In this document: positions 1 through 8,825 of the stretch, piece by piece | Position numbering within the stretch: position 1 is the stretch's first letter | Layout of the letters: every line of letters begins with the position of its first letter | NCBI RefSeq assembly: GCF_023887685.1 | Contig: NZ_JAMWMR010000006.1 | Location: 1 to 64,000, forward strand | Source of the DNA: Streptomyces macrolidinus | Lineage (GTDB): Bacteria; Actinomycetota; Actinomycetes; Streptomycetales; Streptomycetaceae | Length of the DNA stretch: 64,000 nt | Direction of reading: 5' to 3' | The notes under the pieces: generated by a model | Databases searched by the model: none | Told to the model about the DNA's origin: nothing | Seen by the model: the letters and a program-made list of their open reading frames with translations, nothing else | Made by a program: the position numbers and the translations under genes

Positions 1-9
1 TCCTTTTAG

Positions 10-52
10 AACTCCGGTTCTTGGGCATCACGCCCAGGAACCGGAGTTTTTT
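10..52. terminator. Strong intrinsic terminator
   Basis: A 17-bp stem (10-26 with 32-48, one G-U pair) with loop ATCAC runs directly into a T-rich tract at 47-57. This is a textbook rho-independent terminator, presumably for a gene or RNA upstream of the window. It isolates the cardiolipin synthase gene that follows. Confidence 0.9.
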
Positions 53-154
53 GTTTTCCGACCGAACCCCGGTACAACCCCCCGTACCACGCTGTGAACC
101 CGGCGGGTAAGGTCAGGAGGTATCGTTGGCTCATTTCCCACAGGAGGCCCCCGG

Positions 155-763
155 GTGGAGGTCCAGGAGACCCGTGTCCAGACGGACCGAGTCCTCACCA
201 TCCCGAACATCCTCAGCATGGCACGGCTCGTCGGCGTGCCCGTTTTCCTGTGGTTGATCCTCAGGCCCGAGTTCGGTGGGCCCAAGAGCGACGGCTGGGC
301 GCTCCTCGTCCTCGTACTGAGCGGCGTCAGTGACTATCTGGACGGCAAGCTCGCCCGGCGCTGGAATCAGATCAGCAGTCTCGGCCGGCTCCTCGACCCC
401 GCGGCCGACCGGCTCTACATCGCGTCGACTCTCATCGGTCTCACCTGGCGTGAGATCCTGCCCATCTGGTTGACCGCTGTACTGGTGGCGCGCGAGCTGG
501 TCCTGCTGGTGATGGTGGGCATCCTCCGGCGGCACGGCTATCCGCCGCCCCAGGTGAACTTCCTGGGGAAGGCGGCGACGTTCAACCTCATGTACGCCTT
601 CCCACTGCTGCTTCTCAGCGACGCGACCGGATGGATCGCGACACCCGCGGCCATTTTCGGATGGGCGTTCGCAGGTTGGGGTACAACGCTGTACTGGTGG
701 GCAGGACTCCTCTACGTGGTGCAGGTCCGCCGTCTTGTCAGGGCAAACACCATGGCCGATTGA
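155..763 (+). CDS. clsA: CDP-alcohol phosphatidyltransferase, probable eukaryote-like cardiolipin synthase
   Basis: A 202-aa integral membrane enzyme. The full CDP-alcohol phosphotransferase signature D(x)2DG(x)2AR(x)8G(x)3D(x)3D is present (DYLDGKLAR at about residues 59-67, then G and the two further Asp), so the metal-binding active site is intact. Four to six hydrophobic segments surround it. The GTG start is supported by AGGAGG at 142-147, seven bases upstream. In Streptomyces coelicolor the gene in this position, next to the nucleotidyltransferase fusion, encodes the eukaryote-like cardiolipin synthase that joins CDP-diacylglycerol to phosphatidylglycerol. I infer that function from position and family; a phosphatidylglycerophosphate synthase remains possible. 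The mycobacterial counterpart (Rv1822) is annotated pgsA2. Confidence 0.85.
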   Translation: MEVQETRVQTDRVLTIPNILSMARLVGVPVFLWLILRPEFGGPKSDGWALLVLVLSGVSDYLDGKLARRWNQISSLGRLLDPAADRLYIASTLIGLTWREILPIWLTAVLVARELVLLVMVGILRRHGYPPPQVNFLGKAATFNLMYAFPLLLLSDATGWIATPAAIFGWAFAGWGTTLYWWAGLLYVVQVRRLVRANTMAD

Positions 764-877
764 GCCCGCCAAAGGGGGCGGCCGTAGCGGCTCGATGGCC
801 CGCGCGGGGAAACTGCGGGACAATCTGACGGGTGAAGTCGGCTGAACCGTCGTCTCTTCGAGGAGGACGCTTCCGAC

Positions 878-3373
878 ATGAAGGCCGTCGTAATGGCGGG
901 CGGCGAGGGCACACGCCTCCGCCCCATGACCTCGAGCATGCCCAAGCCGCTCCTGCCGGTGGTCAACCGCCCGATCATGGAGCACGTGCTGCGGTTGCTG
1001 AAGAGGCATGGGCTCAACGAGACCGTCGTGACCGTCCAGTTCCTGGCCTCGCTGGTCAAGAACTACTTCGGTGACGGCGAAGAACTCGGCATGGAGCTCA
1101 CCTACGCCAACGAGGAGAAGCCGCTCGGTACCGCCGGAAGCGTCAAGAACGCCGAAGAGGCACTCAAGGACGACGCCTTCCTCGTGATCTCCGGTGACGC
1201 GCTGACCGACTTCGATCTCACCGACCTGATCCGCTTTCACAAGGAGAAGGGTTCGCTGGTCACCGTCTGCCTGACGCGTGTGCCCAACCCGCTCGAATTC
1301 GGCATCACCATCGTCGACGAAGAAGGAAAGGTCGAACGCTTCCTGGAGAAGCCGACCTGGGGCCAGGTGTTCTCCGACACCGTGAACACCGGTATCTACG
1401 TCATGGAGCCCGAGGTCTTCGACTACGTCCTGCCCGACGTGCCCGTCGACTGGTCCGGCGATGTCTTCCCGCAGTTGATGAAGGAGGGCAAGCCGGTCTA
1501 CGGCTATGTCGCCGAGGGCTACTGGGAGGACGTCGGCACTCACGAGAGCTATGTGAAGGCGCAGGCCGACGTCCTGGAGGGCAAGGTCGACGTCGAGATC
1601 GACGGCTTCGAGATCTCCCCGGGCGTATGGGTGGCCGAGGGCGCCGAGGTGCACCCCGACGCTGTGCTGCGCGGCCCCTTGTACATCGGCGACTACGCCA
1701 AGGTCGAGACCGGCGCCGAGATCCGTGAGCACACCGTCGTCGGCTCGAACGTCGTCGTGAAGAGCGGCGCGTTCCTCCACCGGGCCGTCGTCCACGACAA
1801 CGTCTACATCGGCCAGCACAGCAATCTGCGCGGCTGCGTGGTCGGGAAGAACACCGACATCATGCGTGCGGCCCGGATCGAGGACGGCGCGGTCATCGGC
1901 GACGAATGCCTCATCGGCGAGGAGTCGATCGTCCAGGGCAACGTCCGGGTCTATCCGTTCAAGACCATCGAGGCCGGTGCCTTCGTCAACACCTCGGTCA
2001 TCTGGGAATCCCGCAGCCAGGCCCATCTCTTCGGCGCCCGCGGTGTGTCCGGGATCCTCAACGTGGAGATCACCCCCGAGCTGGCCGTGCGGCTGGCCGG
2101 CGCGTACGCCACCACGCTCAAGAAGGGGTCCACGGTCACCACCGCCCGCGACCACTCGCGGGGCGCGCGTGCGCTCAAGCGCGCGGTGATCTCGGCGCTC
2201 CAGGCCAGCGCCATCGACGTACGCGACCTGGAGAACGTACCCCTGCCCGTCGCCCGGCAGCAGACCGCGCGGGGCAGCGCCGGCGGGATCATGATCCGGA
2301 CCTCGCCGGGCGTCCCCGACTCCGTCGACATCATGTTCTTCGACGGGCAGGGAGCCGATCTGTCGCAGGCCGGGCAGCGGAAGCTGGACCGGATGTTCGC
2401 GCGCCAGGAGTACCGGCGGGCCTTCCCCGGTGAGATAGGGGATCTGTACTTCCCCTCCAGCGTCTTCGACTCGTACACCGGATCCCTGCTGCGCAGCGTC
2501 GACACCACGGGGATCGCCGATTCCGGGCTCAAGGTCGTCGTGGACGCGTCGAACGGCAGCGCAGGGCTCGTCCTGCCCAGCCTGCTCGGCAAGCTCGGTG
2601 TGGACTCGCTGACGATCAATCCCGGCCTGGACGAGTCCAGGCCCACGGAGACCGTCGACGCCCGAAGAGCGGGGCTCGTACGGCTCGGTGAGATCGTCGC
2701 CTCCTCGCGGGCGGCGTTCGGCGTACGGTTCGACCCCGTGGGGGAGCGGCTCTCGCTCGTCGACGAGAAGGGGCGGATCGTCGAGGACGACCGGGCGCTG
2801 CTGGTGATGCTCGACCTGGTGGCCGCGGAGCGGCGCAGCGGGAAGGTCGCGCTGCCGGTGACGACGACACGGATCGCCGAGCAGGTGGCGGCGTACCACG
2901 GGACACAGGTCGAGTGGACGACCACCTCGCCCGACGACCTCACGCGCGTGGGCCGGGAGGAATCGGCCATCTTCGGCGGCGACGGGCGCGGCGGGTTCAT
3001 CGTGCCGGAGTTCAGCAGCGTCTTCGACGGTACGGCCGCGTTCGTGCGCCTCATCGGACTCGTGGCGCGGACGCAGCTCACGCTCAGTCAGATCGACGCG
3101 CGGATTCCGCGTGCCCATGTCCTCAAGAGCGATCTCGCCACCCCCTGGGCCGTCAAGGGGCTGGTGATGCGCCGGGTCGTCGAGGCGGCCGGGGACCGCT
3201 TCGTGGACACCACGGACGGGGTACGGGTCGTGGAGGCCGACGGGCGGTGGGTGCTGGTGCTGCCCGACCCCGCCGAGGCCGTCACCCATCTGTGGGCCGA
3301 GGGGCCCGACGACGCCTCCGCGCAGGCCCTGCTGGAGGAGTGGTCCGCGGTCGTGGACAGCGCGGGCAGGTAG
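878..3373 (+). CDS. Sugar-phosphate nucleotidyltransferase / degenerate phosphomannomutase fusion (ManC-ManB like)
   Basis: An 831-aa fusion. Residues 1-235 are an RmlA/ManC-type nucleotidyltransferase with the nucleotide-binding start [16 protein letters not shown], the [11 protein letters not shown] motif and GDA for metal binding. Residues 245-375 are left-handed beta-helix hexapeptide repeats. Residues 380-831 follow the alpha-D-phosphohexomutase fold. The mutase active site looks damaged: the phosphoserine loop, normally TASHNP, reads RTSPGV near residue 477, and the metal loop, normally DGDGDR, reads DPVGER at 619-624. The N-terminal half probably activates a hexose 1-phosphate as GDP- or UDP-sugar for envelope glycans. 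The mutase half may be regulatory. AGGAGG at 861-866 precedes the ATG. Confidence 0.88.
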   Translation: MKAVVMAGGEGTRLRPMTSSMPKPLLPVVNRPIMEHVLRLLKRHGLNETVVTVQFLASLVKNYFGDGEELGMELTYANEEKPLGTAGSVKNAEEALKDDAFLVISGDALTDFDLTDLIRFHKEKGSLVTVCLTRVPNPLEFGITIVDEEGKVERFLEKPTWGQVFSDTVNTGIYVMEPEVFDYVLPDVPVDWSGDVFPQLMKEGKPVYGYVAEGYWEDVGTHESYVKAQADVLEGKVDVEIDGFEISPGVWVAEGAEVHPDAVLRGPLYIGDYAKVETGAEIREHTVVGSNVVVKSGAFLHRAVVHDNVYIGQHSNLRGCVVGKNTDIMRAARIEDGAVIGDECLIGEESIVQGNVRVYPFKTIEAGAFVNTSVIWESRSQAHLFGARGVSGILNVEITPELAVRLAGAYATTLKKGSTVTTARDHSRGARALKRAVISALQASAIDVRDLENVPLPVARQQTARGSAGGIMIRTSPGVPDSVDIMFFDGQGADLSQAGQRKLDRMFARQEYRRAFPGEIGDLYFPSSVFDSYTGSLLRSVDTTGIADSGLKVVVDASNGSAGLVLPSLLGKLGVDSLTINPGLDESRPTETVDARRAGLVRLGEIVASSRAAFGVRFDPVGERLSLVDEKGRIVEDDRALLVMLDLVAAERRSGKVALPVTTTRIAEQVAAYHGTQVEWTTTSPDDLTRVGREESAIFGGDGRGGFIVPEFSSVFDGTAAFVRLIGLVARTQLTLSQIDARIPRAHVLKSDLATPWAVKGLVMRRVVEAAGDRFVDTTDGVRVVEADGRWVLVLPDPAEAVTHLWAEGPDDASAQALLEEWSAVVDSAGR

Positions 3374-3470
3374 AACACACGGCACGCGCGGGTGCCGGGC
3401 GGGCTCCTCGAGGGGCCGGTCCGGCACACGGGACAGGGCCATTCGGAGGTATGGTTCGCGACGTGCGACG

Positions 3471-4376
3471 ATGTGCGGCATGCCGCAGCCGCCCCCCATT
3501 CGGAGCACACCCGCGCACACCTCGCGTCCGGACGCGTCCATGTCGTTGCTCACCAACGTCATGGACCACAGCCTCGACGACGGATACGCCGAGGCCGCCG
3601 CCCGGAAGCGGTCGGAGGGCACCGGTGGCCTGCCCAAGACGGTGCGGGCCAAGCTCGGTCTCGCGGCCGGACTCGTGCTCGCCGCCGTCGTGGTGACGGT
3701 GGGCGCCGCGCAGGCGCGCGTGGCCGCCCCGGCGGTCGCGAAGGAGCGCGAGGAACTCATCGACCGCATCCAGCGCGAGACCACGGCCGCGGACAAGCTC
3801 GAAGCCACCGTCGACACGTTGCGCGACGACGTGGGCGCGCGGCAGCGGGAGGCCCTGAAGAAGGACGGGGGCGCCGACCGGGCCGACCTCGTCGGGATCC
3901 TGGCGGGCGCCGTCGCCGTGCACGGTCCGGGCGTGAAGCTCGTCGTGGACGACGCCAAGGAAGCCACCACCGGCGGCAACGGCAATCCGCGGGAGACCAC
4001 CGGCTTCGCCGACACCGGGCGCGTCCGCGACCGTGACATGCAACGCGTGGTCAACGGGCTGTGGGAGTCGGGCGCCGAGGCGGTCTCGATCAACGGACAG
4101 CGGCTGACGGCGCTCTCGGCGATCAGGGCCGCGGGCGACGCGATACTCGTCGACAACAGGCCGCTGGTGCCGCCGTACACGGTGCTCGCGGTGGGGGACG
4201 GGGACCAGCTCGGCGCCACGTTCAAGGACAGCGCCGACGGGCTGTATCTGGACGCGCTGCGGGAGAACTACGGGATCCGGACCAGCCTGTCCACCGAGGA
4301 CGACCTCCGGCTGCCCGCCGCACCGAGTGTGATCGTACGCACAGCACAACCGAGCACAGAGAAGGGCACATCGTGA
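3471..4376 (+). CDS. DUF881 membrane-anchored protein (first of pair)
   Basis: A 301-aa protein with one N-terminal transmembrane helix (about residues 63-83) followed by a coiled-coil-like stretch and the extracytoplasmic DUF881 domain. DUF881 proteins flank the small basic protein in Actinobacteria and Firmicutes and are linked to division or envelope functions, but their biochemical role is unknown. The start is uncertain: ATG codons at 3471, 3480 and 3540 are in frame. I kept the first because the short N-terminal peptide MCGMPQ is, as I recall, conserved in streptomycetes. The stop overlaps the GTG of the next gene (GTGA), so the two are translationally coupled. Confidence 0.85.
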   Translation: MCGMPQPPPIRSTPAHTSRPDASMSLLTNVMDHSLDDGYAEAAARKRSEGTGGLPKTVRAKLGLAAGLVLAAVVVTVGAAQARVAAPAVAKEREELIDRIQRETTAADKLEATVDTLRDDVGARQREALKKDGGADRADLVGILAGAVAVHGPGVKLVVDDAKEATTGGNGNPRETTGFADTGRVRDRDMQRVVNGLWESGAEAVSINGQRLTALSAIRAAGDAILVDNRPLVPPYTVLAVGDGDQLGATFKDSADGLYLDALRENYGIRTSLSTEDDLRLPAAPSVIVRTAQPSTEKGTS

Positions 4377-4705
4377 TCGCCGTACTGGGCCTCGTCGTGG
4401 GAGTCGTGGTCGGCCTGCTGGTCCGGCCCGAGGTTCCGGCGGTCGTCGAGCCTTACCTTCCGATCGCCGTCGTGGCAGCGCTCGACGCCGTGTTCGGTGG
4501 TCTGCGGGCCATGCTCGACGGCATCTTCGACGACAAGGTCTTCGTCGTGTCGTTCCTGTCGAACGTCGTCGTGGCCGCGCTGATCGTGTTCCTGGGCGAC
4601 AAGTTGGGGGTCGGCGCACAGTTGTCCACCGGTGTCGTGGTCGTCCTCGGTATCCGTATCTTCTCCAACGCCGCGGCGATCCGTCGGCACGTGTTCCGGG
4701 CGTGA
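4373..4705 (+). CDS. sbp: Small basic protein, DUF1290 family
   Basis: A 110-aa membrane protein with three to four hydrophobic segments, starting at a GTG that overlaps the upstream stop codon and ending in a second GTGA overlap with the downstream DUF881 gene. The conserved stretch LPIAVVAALDAVFGG is typical of the DUF1290 small basic protein family found beside division genes. No catalytic motif is visible. Its placement between two DUF881 proteins with overlaps on both sides implies fixed stoichiometry and probably a membrane complex of the three products. Confidence 0.85.
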   Translation: MIAVLGLVVGVVVGLLVRPEVPAVVEPYLPIAVVAALDAVFGGLRAMLDGIFDDKVFVVSFLSNVVVAALIVFLGDKLGVGAQLSTGVVVVLGIRIFSNAAAIRRHVFRA

Positions 4706-5574
4706 GGCCGATGAGCGACGCGGACGAGACGCCCGAGCGGCAGCCGCACACCGGCGAACACCGGCTGCGCAGGGAACTGCCGCAGGAGGTCCCGCCCAAG
4801 GCCCCTGAGGCGTCCGGGACCTCGACGTCCGGCAACGACCGCGAACCCGCGCTGACCGGCCGTCAGCGCCTGGTGAAGGGGCTGTGGCCGCCGCGCGTCA
4901 CCCGGGCCCAACTCATCGTCGCGCTGCTGCTGTTCGGCCTCGGCTTCGGCCTGGCCGTCCAGGTCGCCTCCAACAGCGACAGCAGCAGTGCCCTGCGCGG
5001 CGCACGGCAGGAAGATCTTGTACGCATCCTCGATGAACTGGATGACCGTACACAGCGTCTTCAGGACGAGAAGCAGGGTCTCGAAGGCCAGCGGACCGAG
5101 TTGGAGAACAGCTCGGACCGGGCCGAGGAGGCCCGCAAGCAGACCGCCGAGAAGGAGAAGCAACTCGGCATCCTTGCGGGCACCGTGGCGGCACAAGGAC
5201 CCGGCATCACGGTGACCATCGAGGACACGAAGGGACTGGTCCGGGCGAACATGCTGCTCGACGCGATCCAGGAGCTGCGCGCCGCCGGCGCGGAGGCCAT
5301 CCAGGTCAACGGTGTCCGCGTGGTCGCCGGAACCTATCTGTCGGATACCGGAAAGGGTGTCAGCGTCGACGGGAACAAGATCGCCCAGCCCTATCGTTTC
5401 AAGGTCATCGGCAAGCCGCAGGATCTCGAGCCGGCGCTCAACATCCCGGGAGGCGTGGTGCAGACTCTGGAAAAGGAGCAGGCCACGGTCGACGTGGAGC
5501 GTTCGACGAAGATCGTCGTGGACGCCTTGCGAGTGGCGAAGCAGCCTGACTACGCTCGGTCGTCCTCCCCGTGA
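4702..5574 (+). CDS. DUF881 membrane-anchored protein (second of pair)
   Basis: A 290-aa paralogue of the first DUF881 protein: acidic cytoplasmic N-terminus, one transmembrane helix near residues 70-90, a coiled-coil region (about 100-155) rich in Lys, Glu and Gln, and the DUF881 domain with GTVAAQGPGITVTIED. The start is either GTG 4702, overlapping the sbp stop, or ATG 4711 three codons later; I chose the overlapping one as consistent with coupling. It is the last gene of a tight three-gene operon and is followed by a 190-bp gap before the FHA gene. Confidence 0.85.
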   Translation: MRPMSDADETPERQPHTGEHRLRRELPQEVPPKAPEASGTSTSGNDREPALTGRQRLVKGLWPPRVTRAQLIVALLLFGLGFGLAVQVASNSDSSSALRGARQEDLVRILDELDDRTQRLQDEKQGLEGQRTELENSSDRAEEARKQTAEKEKQLGILAGTVAAQGPGITVTIEDTKGLVRANMLLDAIQELRAAGAEAIQVNGVRVVAGTYLSDTGKGVSVDGNKIAQPYRFKVIGKPQDLEPALNIPGGVVQTLEKEQATVDVERSTKIVVDALRVAKQPDYARSSSP

Positions 5575-5764
5575 ACCGCGGGTGCATGGAGACCGTCCGA
5601 CGAGGGCATGAGGTTGCGGGGGGTCGGCGCACCGAATGGGTGGTGCGTGGTGGAAACTGTCTGGTGGATACGGACGTTGTGAGGATGTCCGGATCGGCCG
5701 GTGTATGCAATCAGGGTTCGTCCTGCCCCACGGGCGGGTCTGTTTCGGTCAAGGGGAATCGCCC

Positions 5765-6508
5765 GTGAAGTTGTTTGCGAAGTTGTTCGGCAAGAGCGCC
5801 CGAGGGGGCAGCGACACACCTGCCCGCCACCGCGCCGCGCAGCCGGGAGACGCGGAGAGCCAGCGCCCGCTGTTCCGGGATCAGGTCGGTGGCCCGGGTG
5901 GTGCCATGTCAGGAGGTCAGGGCGCGCCGTCGGTTGACCCTGCCGCGTCCGGACGCATAGGTTCCGGGAACATGTCGGCTCAGGTGTGTTCGAGGTGCGG
6001 TCACCACAACGCGGAAAGCAGCCGCTTCTGCTCCAACTGCGGTGCGCCGCTTCGGGCGGGCGCGGTCGCGGAGCGCGCGTCGGAGACGACCTCCACGATC
6101 TCCATCTCCGGTCTGGAGGCCTACGACGCGGAGGCCACGGGCCAGACGCCGATGCCGACGCTCTCCCCGGAGGCGCAGGCGGCCGTCGACGCGCTGCCGC
6201 TCGGCTCGGCCCTGCTGGTGGTGCGCCGCGGTCCCAACTCGGGAAGCCGCTTCCTGCTGGACAGCGACCTGACCACGGCCGGGCGCCATCCGCAGAGCGA
6301 CATCTTCCTGGACGATGTGACGGTGTCGCGTCGGCACGTGGAGTTCCGCCGCGGTCCGGACGGCACGTTCACGGTCGCCGACGTCGGCAGCCTCAACGGC
6401 ACGTACGTCAACCGGGAGAGCATCGACCAGGTCGCGCTCAACAACGGCGACGAGGTGCAGATCGGCAAGTACAGGCTGGTCTTCTACGCGAGCCAGCGGG
6501 GTATCTGA
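5765..6508 (+). CDS. FHA-domain signalling protein with zinc ribbon, GarA/OdhI-like
   Basis: A 247-aa cytoplasmic protein. A flexible N-terminus of about 70 residues precedes a zinc ribbon (CSRCG...CSNCG, about 75-93). A motif ETTS lies at 107-110 and a canonical FHA domain fills the C-terminus with GRHPQSD, SRRH and LNGTYVN. In mycobacterial GarA and corynebacterial OdhI, threonines of an ETT(S) motif are phosphorylated by PknB/PknG and then bind the protein's own FHA domain, switching off inhibition of 2-oxoglutarate dehydrogenase and glutamate enzymes. The conserved motif and position suggest a related switch here. The zinc ribbon is absent from GarA. The start GTG 5765 gives MKLFAKLFGKS; longer frames upstream lack support. 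Confidence 0.85.
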   Translation: MKLFAKLFGKSARGGSDTPARHRAAQPGDAESQRPLFRDQVGGPGGAMSGGQGAPSVDPAASGRIGSGNMSAQVCSRCGHHNAESSRFCSNCGAPLRAGAVAERASETTSTISISGLEAYDAEATGQTPMPTLSPEAQAAVDALPLGSALLVVRRGPNSGSRFLLDSDLTTAGRHPQSDIFLDDVTVSRRHVEFRRGPDGTFTVADVGSLNGTYVNRESIDQVALNNGDEVQIGKYRLVFYASQRGI

Positions 6509-6526
6509 CCCGCCAGGGAAGGGTCC

Positions 6527-7285
6527 ATGCGTCACACACCGAGCGGCGGTGCCGGAAGCGGCACCGCCGCCGCGGACAACCGGCTGATGAGTATCGGCAC
6601 GGTGCTGAACGTGCTGCGCGAGGAGTTCCCCGACGTCACCATCTCCAAGATCCGCTTCCTGGAGGCCGAGGGGCTCATCGAGCCGCAGCGCACGCCCTCC
6701 GGGTACCGGAAGTTCACCGCCCATGACATCGAGCGCCTCAGCCGGGTGCTGCGGATGCAGCGGGACCACTATCTGCCGTTGAAGGTCATCCGTGAGTACC
6801 TGGACGCCCTGGAGCGGGGCGAAGAGGTGCGCCTGCCCTCCCTGGGCCGCCAGCAGCGCGACGCGGCGGACACGGACGTCCTCGGCGGTCTTCTCGGCGA
6901 CCCCGTGACCCCCACGGTCGCGCGGATCGGCCATGACGAGCTGCTCGCGGCCGTCGAGATCAGCGAAGAGCAGCTCAAGGACTGGGAGTCGTACGGGCTC
7001 CTCGTACCGCTGGCGGACGGAACGTACGACGCCGAGGCCGTCACCGTGGCCACTCTGGTGGCCGAACTGGGCCGCCACGGCATCGAGCCGCGCCATCTGC
7101 GCGTGATGAAGGCCGCCGCGGACCGCGAGGCGGGCCTGGTGGACCAGATCGTGGCCCCGCTGCGGCGCCATCGCAACCCGCAGACGCGGGCACACGCCGA
7201 GGCCCGGACGAAGGAGCTGGCGGGGCTCGCGGTGAAGTTGCACGCCGCGCTGGTGCGCTCCGCGCTGGGCGTACGGCACCCGTGA
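6527..7285 (+). CDS. ftsR: MerR-family transcriptional regulator, FtsR-like
   Basis: A 252-aa regulator with an N-terminal winged-helix MerR domain (about residues 20-90, with KIRFLEAEGLIEPQRTPSGYRKF) and a long C-terminal ligand or dimer region without metal-binding cysteines. It is the positional homologue of mycobacterial Rv1828 and corynebacterial FtsR, a regulator that activates ftsZ, directly after the FHA gene. The 18-bp gap to the FHA stop implies co-transcription. The symbol is by synteny and domain, not by tested targets. Confidence 0.78.
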   Translation: MRHTPSGGAGSGTAAADNRLMSIGTVLNVLREEFPDVTISKIRFLEAEGLIEPQRTPSGYRKFTAHDIERLSRVLRMQRDHYLPLKVIREYLDALERGEEVRLPSLGRQQRDAADTDVLGGLLGDPVTPTVARIGHDELLAAVEISEEQLKDWESYGLLVPLADGTYDAEAVTVATLVAELGRHGIEPRHLRVMKAAADREAGLVDQIVAPLRRHRNPQTRAHAEARTKELAGLAVKLHAALVRSALGVRHP

Positions 7286-7368
7286 ACGCGGGCCCGGCCT
7301 TCGGTGGATCGTCCAGCCGTTCCGTGCCCGACTACCCAAACATCCCGGGCACGGCCTAGGGTTGCTGT

Positions 7369-7842
7369 GTGAATGAGCTCGATGTCGTAGGTGTCCGGGT
7401 CGAGATGCCCTCCAACCAACCGATCGTGCTCCTGCGTGAAGTGGGAGGCGACCGCTACCTCCCCATCTGGATCGGCCCCGGGGAAGCGACCGCGATCGCC
7501 TTCGCCCAGCAGGGCATGGCCCCCGCGCGACCGCTCACGCACGACCTGTTCAAGGACGTGCTGGAGGCGGTCGGCCAGGAGCTCACGGAAGTGCGCATCA
7601 CGGATCTGCGGGAAGGCGTCTTCTACGCGGAGCTGGTCTTCGCCAGCGGTGTCGAGGTGAGCGCCCGCCCGTCCGACGCCATAGCGCTCGCGCTGCGCAC
7701 GGGAACGCCGATCTACGGCAGCGACGGCGTGCTGGACGACGCGGGTATCGCGATCCCCGACGAGCAGGAGGACGAGGTCGAGAAGTTCCGCGAGTTCCTC
7801 GACCAGATCTCGCCGGAGGACTTCGGTACGAGCAATCAGTGA
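7369..7842 (+). CDS. DUF151 bifunctional-nuclease-domain protein
   Basis: A 157-aa single-domain protein of the BFN/DUF151 family, with LPIWIGPGEATAIAF near the N-terminus and SDAIALALR in the middle, both family hallmarks. Plant and archaeal relatives have been reported to have nuclease activity, but bacterial members are largely uncharacterised. It corresponds to Rv1829 in the conserved actinobacterial cluster. A TAGGGT element at 7357-7362 ends six bases before the GTG start and there is no Shine-Dalgarno sequence, so the mRNA is probably leaderless. Confidence 0.85.
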   Translation: MNELDVVGVRVEMPSNQPIVLLREVGGDRYLPIWIGPGEATAIAFAQQGMAPARPLTHDLFKDVLEAVGQELTEVRITDLREGVFYAELVFASGVEVSARPSDAIALALRTGTPIYGSDGVLDDAGIAIPDEQEDEVEKFREFLDQISPEDFGTSNQ

Positions 7843-7986
7843 CGCTACGAGCAATCAGCGACGCTGCTCTGACAGCGGGGCGTTACCCGCCGGTGACCCG
7901 CGCGACAGGCCCCCGGCCCTTCGCTCAAGCATTCGGCTAGCCTTTCCCCGCGGGAGGGCACGGGAAACCACTCCTAGGGTGATTAT

Positions 7987-8042
7987 CACTCGGCGTGCCG
8001 AGTGTGGCGATCGTTGACGCACCCCTGGTGACTGCCTACCGT
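7987..8042 (+). promoter_or_regulatory. Palindromic operator and sigma-70-type promoter of the MerR gene
   Basis: An 18-bp sequence CACTCGGCGTGCCGAGTG (7987-8004) has two perfect 8-bp arms around a GT centre. Ten bases downstream lies a good vegetative promoter: TTGACG at 8014-8019, a 17-bp spacer, TACCGT at 8037-8042. The palindrome sits where a MerR-type or other dimeric regulator could act, either the product of the downstream gene or the nearby FtsR-like protein. Confidence 0.75.
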
Positions 8043-8071
8043 CGAGAAGGCAGTCGAGGACGGAGGTCGGC

Positions 8072-8758
8072 GTGAGAAGCAGCGGCGGCGGTACGGCGGG
8101 GGGTGCCCCCGGACGCAGGATGGGGGAGAGCGGCTCGTACCCTTCCCCCGGCTCCCGGCTTCGCCCGAGCAGCGGATATCCCCACCACGGCAGCACGGCC
8201 GACCCGATCTCCCAGCGGCCGACGGCTGTGCCGGGTGACGGCGAGACGGACTCCGAGAACGCGTCCGAGCACATCGGCTACCGCGGCCCCACGGCGTGCG
8301 CCGCCGCAGGCATCACCTACCGGCAGTTGGACTACTGGGCCAGGACCGGGCTCGTCGAGCCGAGTGTGCGCCCTGCCTATGGGTCGGGGACGCAGCGGCT
8401 GTACAGCTTCCGGGACGTCGTCGTTCTGAAGATCGTCAAGCGCTTCCTCGACACCGGAGTGTCCCTGCAGAACATCCGTGCCGCCGTCCAGCACCTGCGG
8501 CAGAGCGGATTCCGCGATCTGGAGCGGATGACGCTGATGAGCGACGGCGCGACGGTCTACGAGTGCACGTCCCCTGACGAGGTGCACGCGCTGCTCCAGG
8601 GCGGGCAGGGCATCTTCGGTATCGCCGTCGGTGTCGTCTGGCAGGACGTGGAGAGCGCACTGTCGCAACTGCACGGCGAGCGCGTCGACACGGGCGAGAC
8701 CATCGTCGGCCACAACACCACGGACGAGCTGGCGCGACGGCGTAACCGGGCGGTCTAG
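8072..8758 (+). CDS. MerR-family regulator, ResR/McdR-like
   Basis: A 228-aa protein with a disordered Gly/Ser/Pro-rich N-terminus of about 65 residues, then a MerR helix-turn-helix (GITYRQLDYWARTGLVEPS and SGTQRLYSF) and a C-terminal effector region. It is the counterpart of Rv1830 (ResR/McdR), linked in mycobacteria to growth and cell size. GTG start with GGAGGTC seven bases upstream. The promoter just upstream (8014-8042) and the palindrome before it suggest tight, perhaps autogenous, control. Confidence 0.82.
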   Translation: MRSSGGGTAGGAPGRRMGESGSYPSPGSRLRPSSGYPHHGSTADPISQRPTAVPGDGETDSENASEHIGYRGPTACAAAGITYRQLDYWARTGLVEPSVRPAYGSGTQRLYSFRDVVVLKIVKRFLDTGVSLQNIRAAVQHLRQSGFRDLERMTLMSDGATVYECTSPDEVHALLQGGQGIFGIAVGVVWQDVESALSQLHGERVDTGETIVGHNTTDELARRRNRAV

Positions 8759-8825
8759 GACCGGTACGCCCGGCGTGGCGTGTGCGGGTGCCTCACTGTC
8801 AGTGGTGTAAGGCAGCATCGGACAT

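Noticed and set aside
131..4225. A 1364-codon open frame on the minus strand
   Set aside because: It is antisense to clearly real genes (cardiolipin synthase, nucleotidyltransferase fusion, DUF881). Its predicted protein is low-complexity and lacks any domain; high-GC DNA gives such mirror frames.
7324..7352. Inverted repeat GTGCCCG...CGGGCAC as a terminator of ftsR
   Set aside because: The arms are only 7 bp with a 15-base loop and no U-tract, and it overlaps the promoter region of the DUF151 gene. It was not convincing as terminator or operator.
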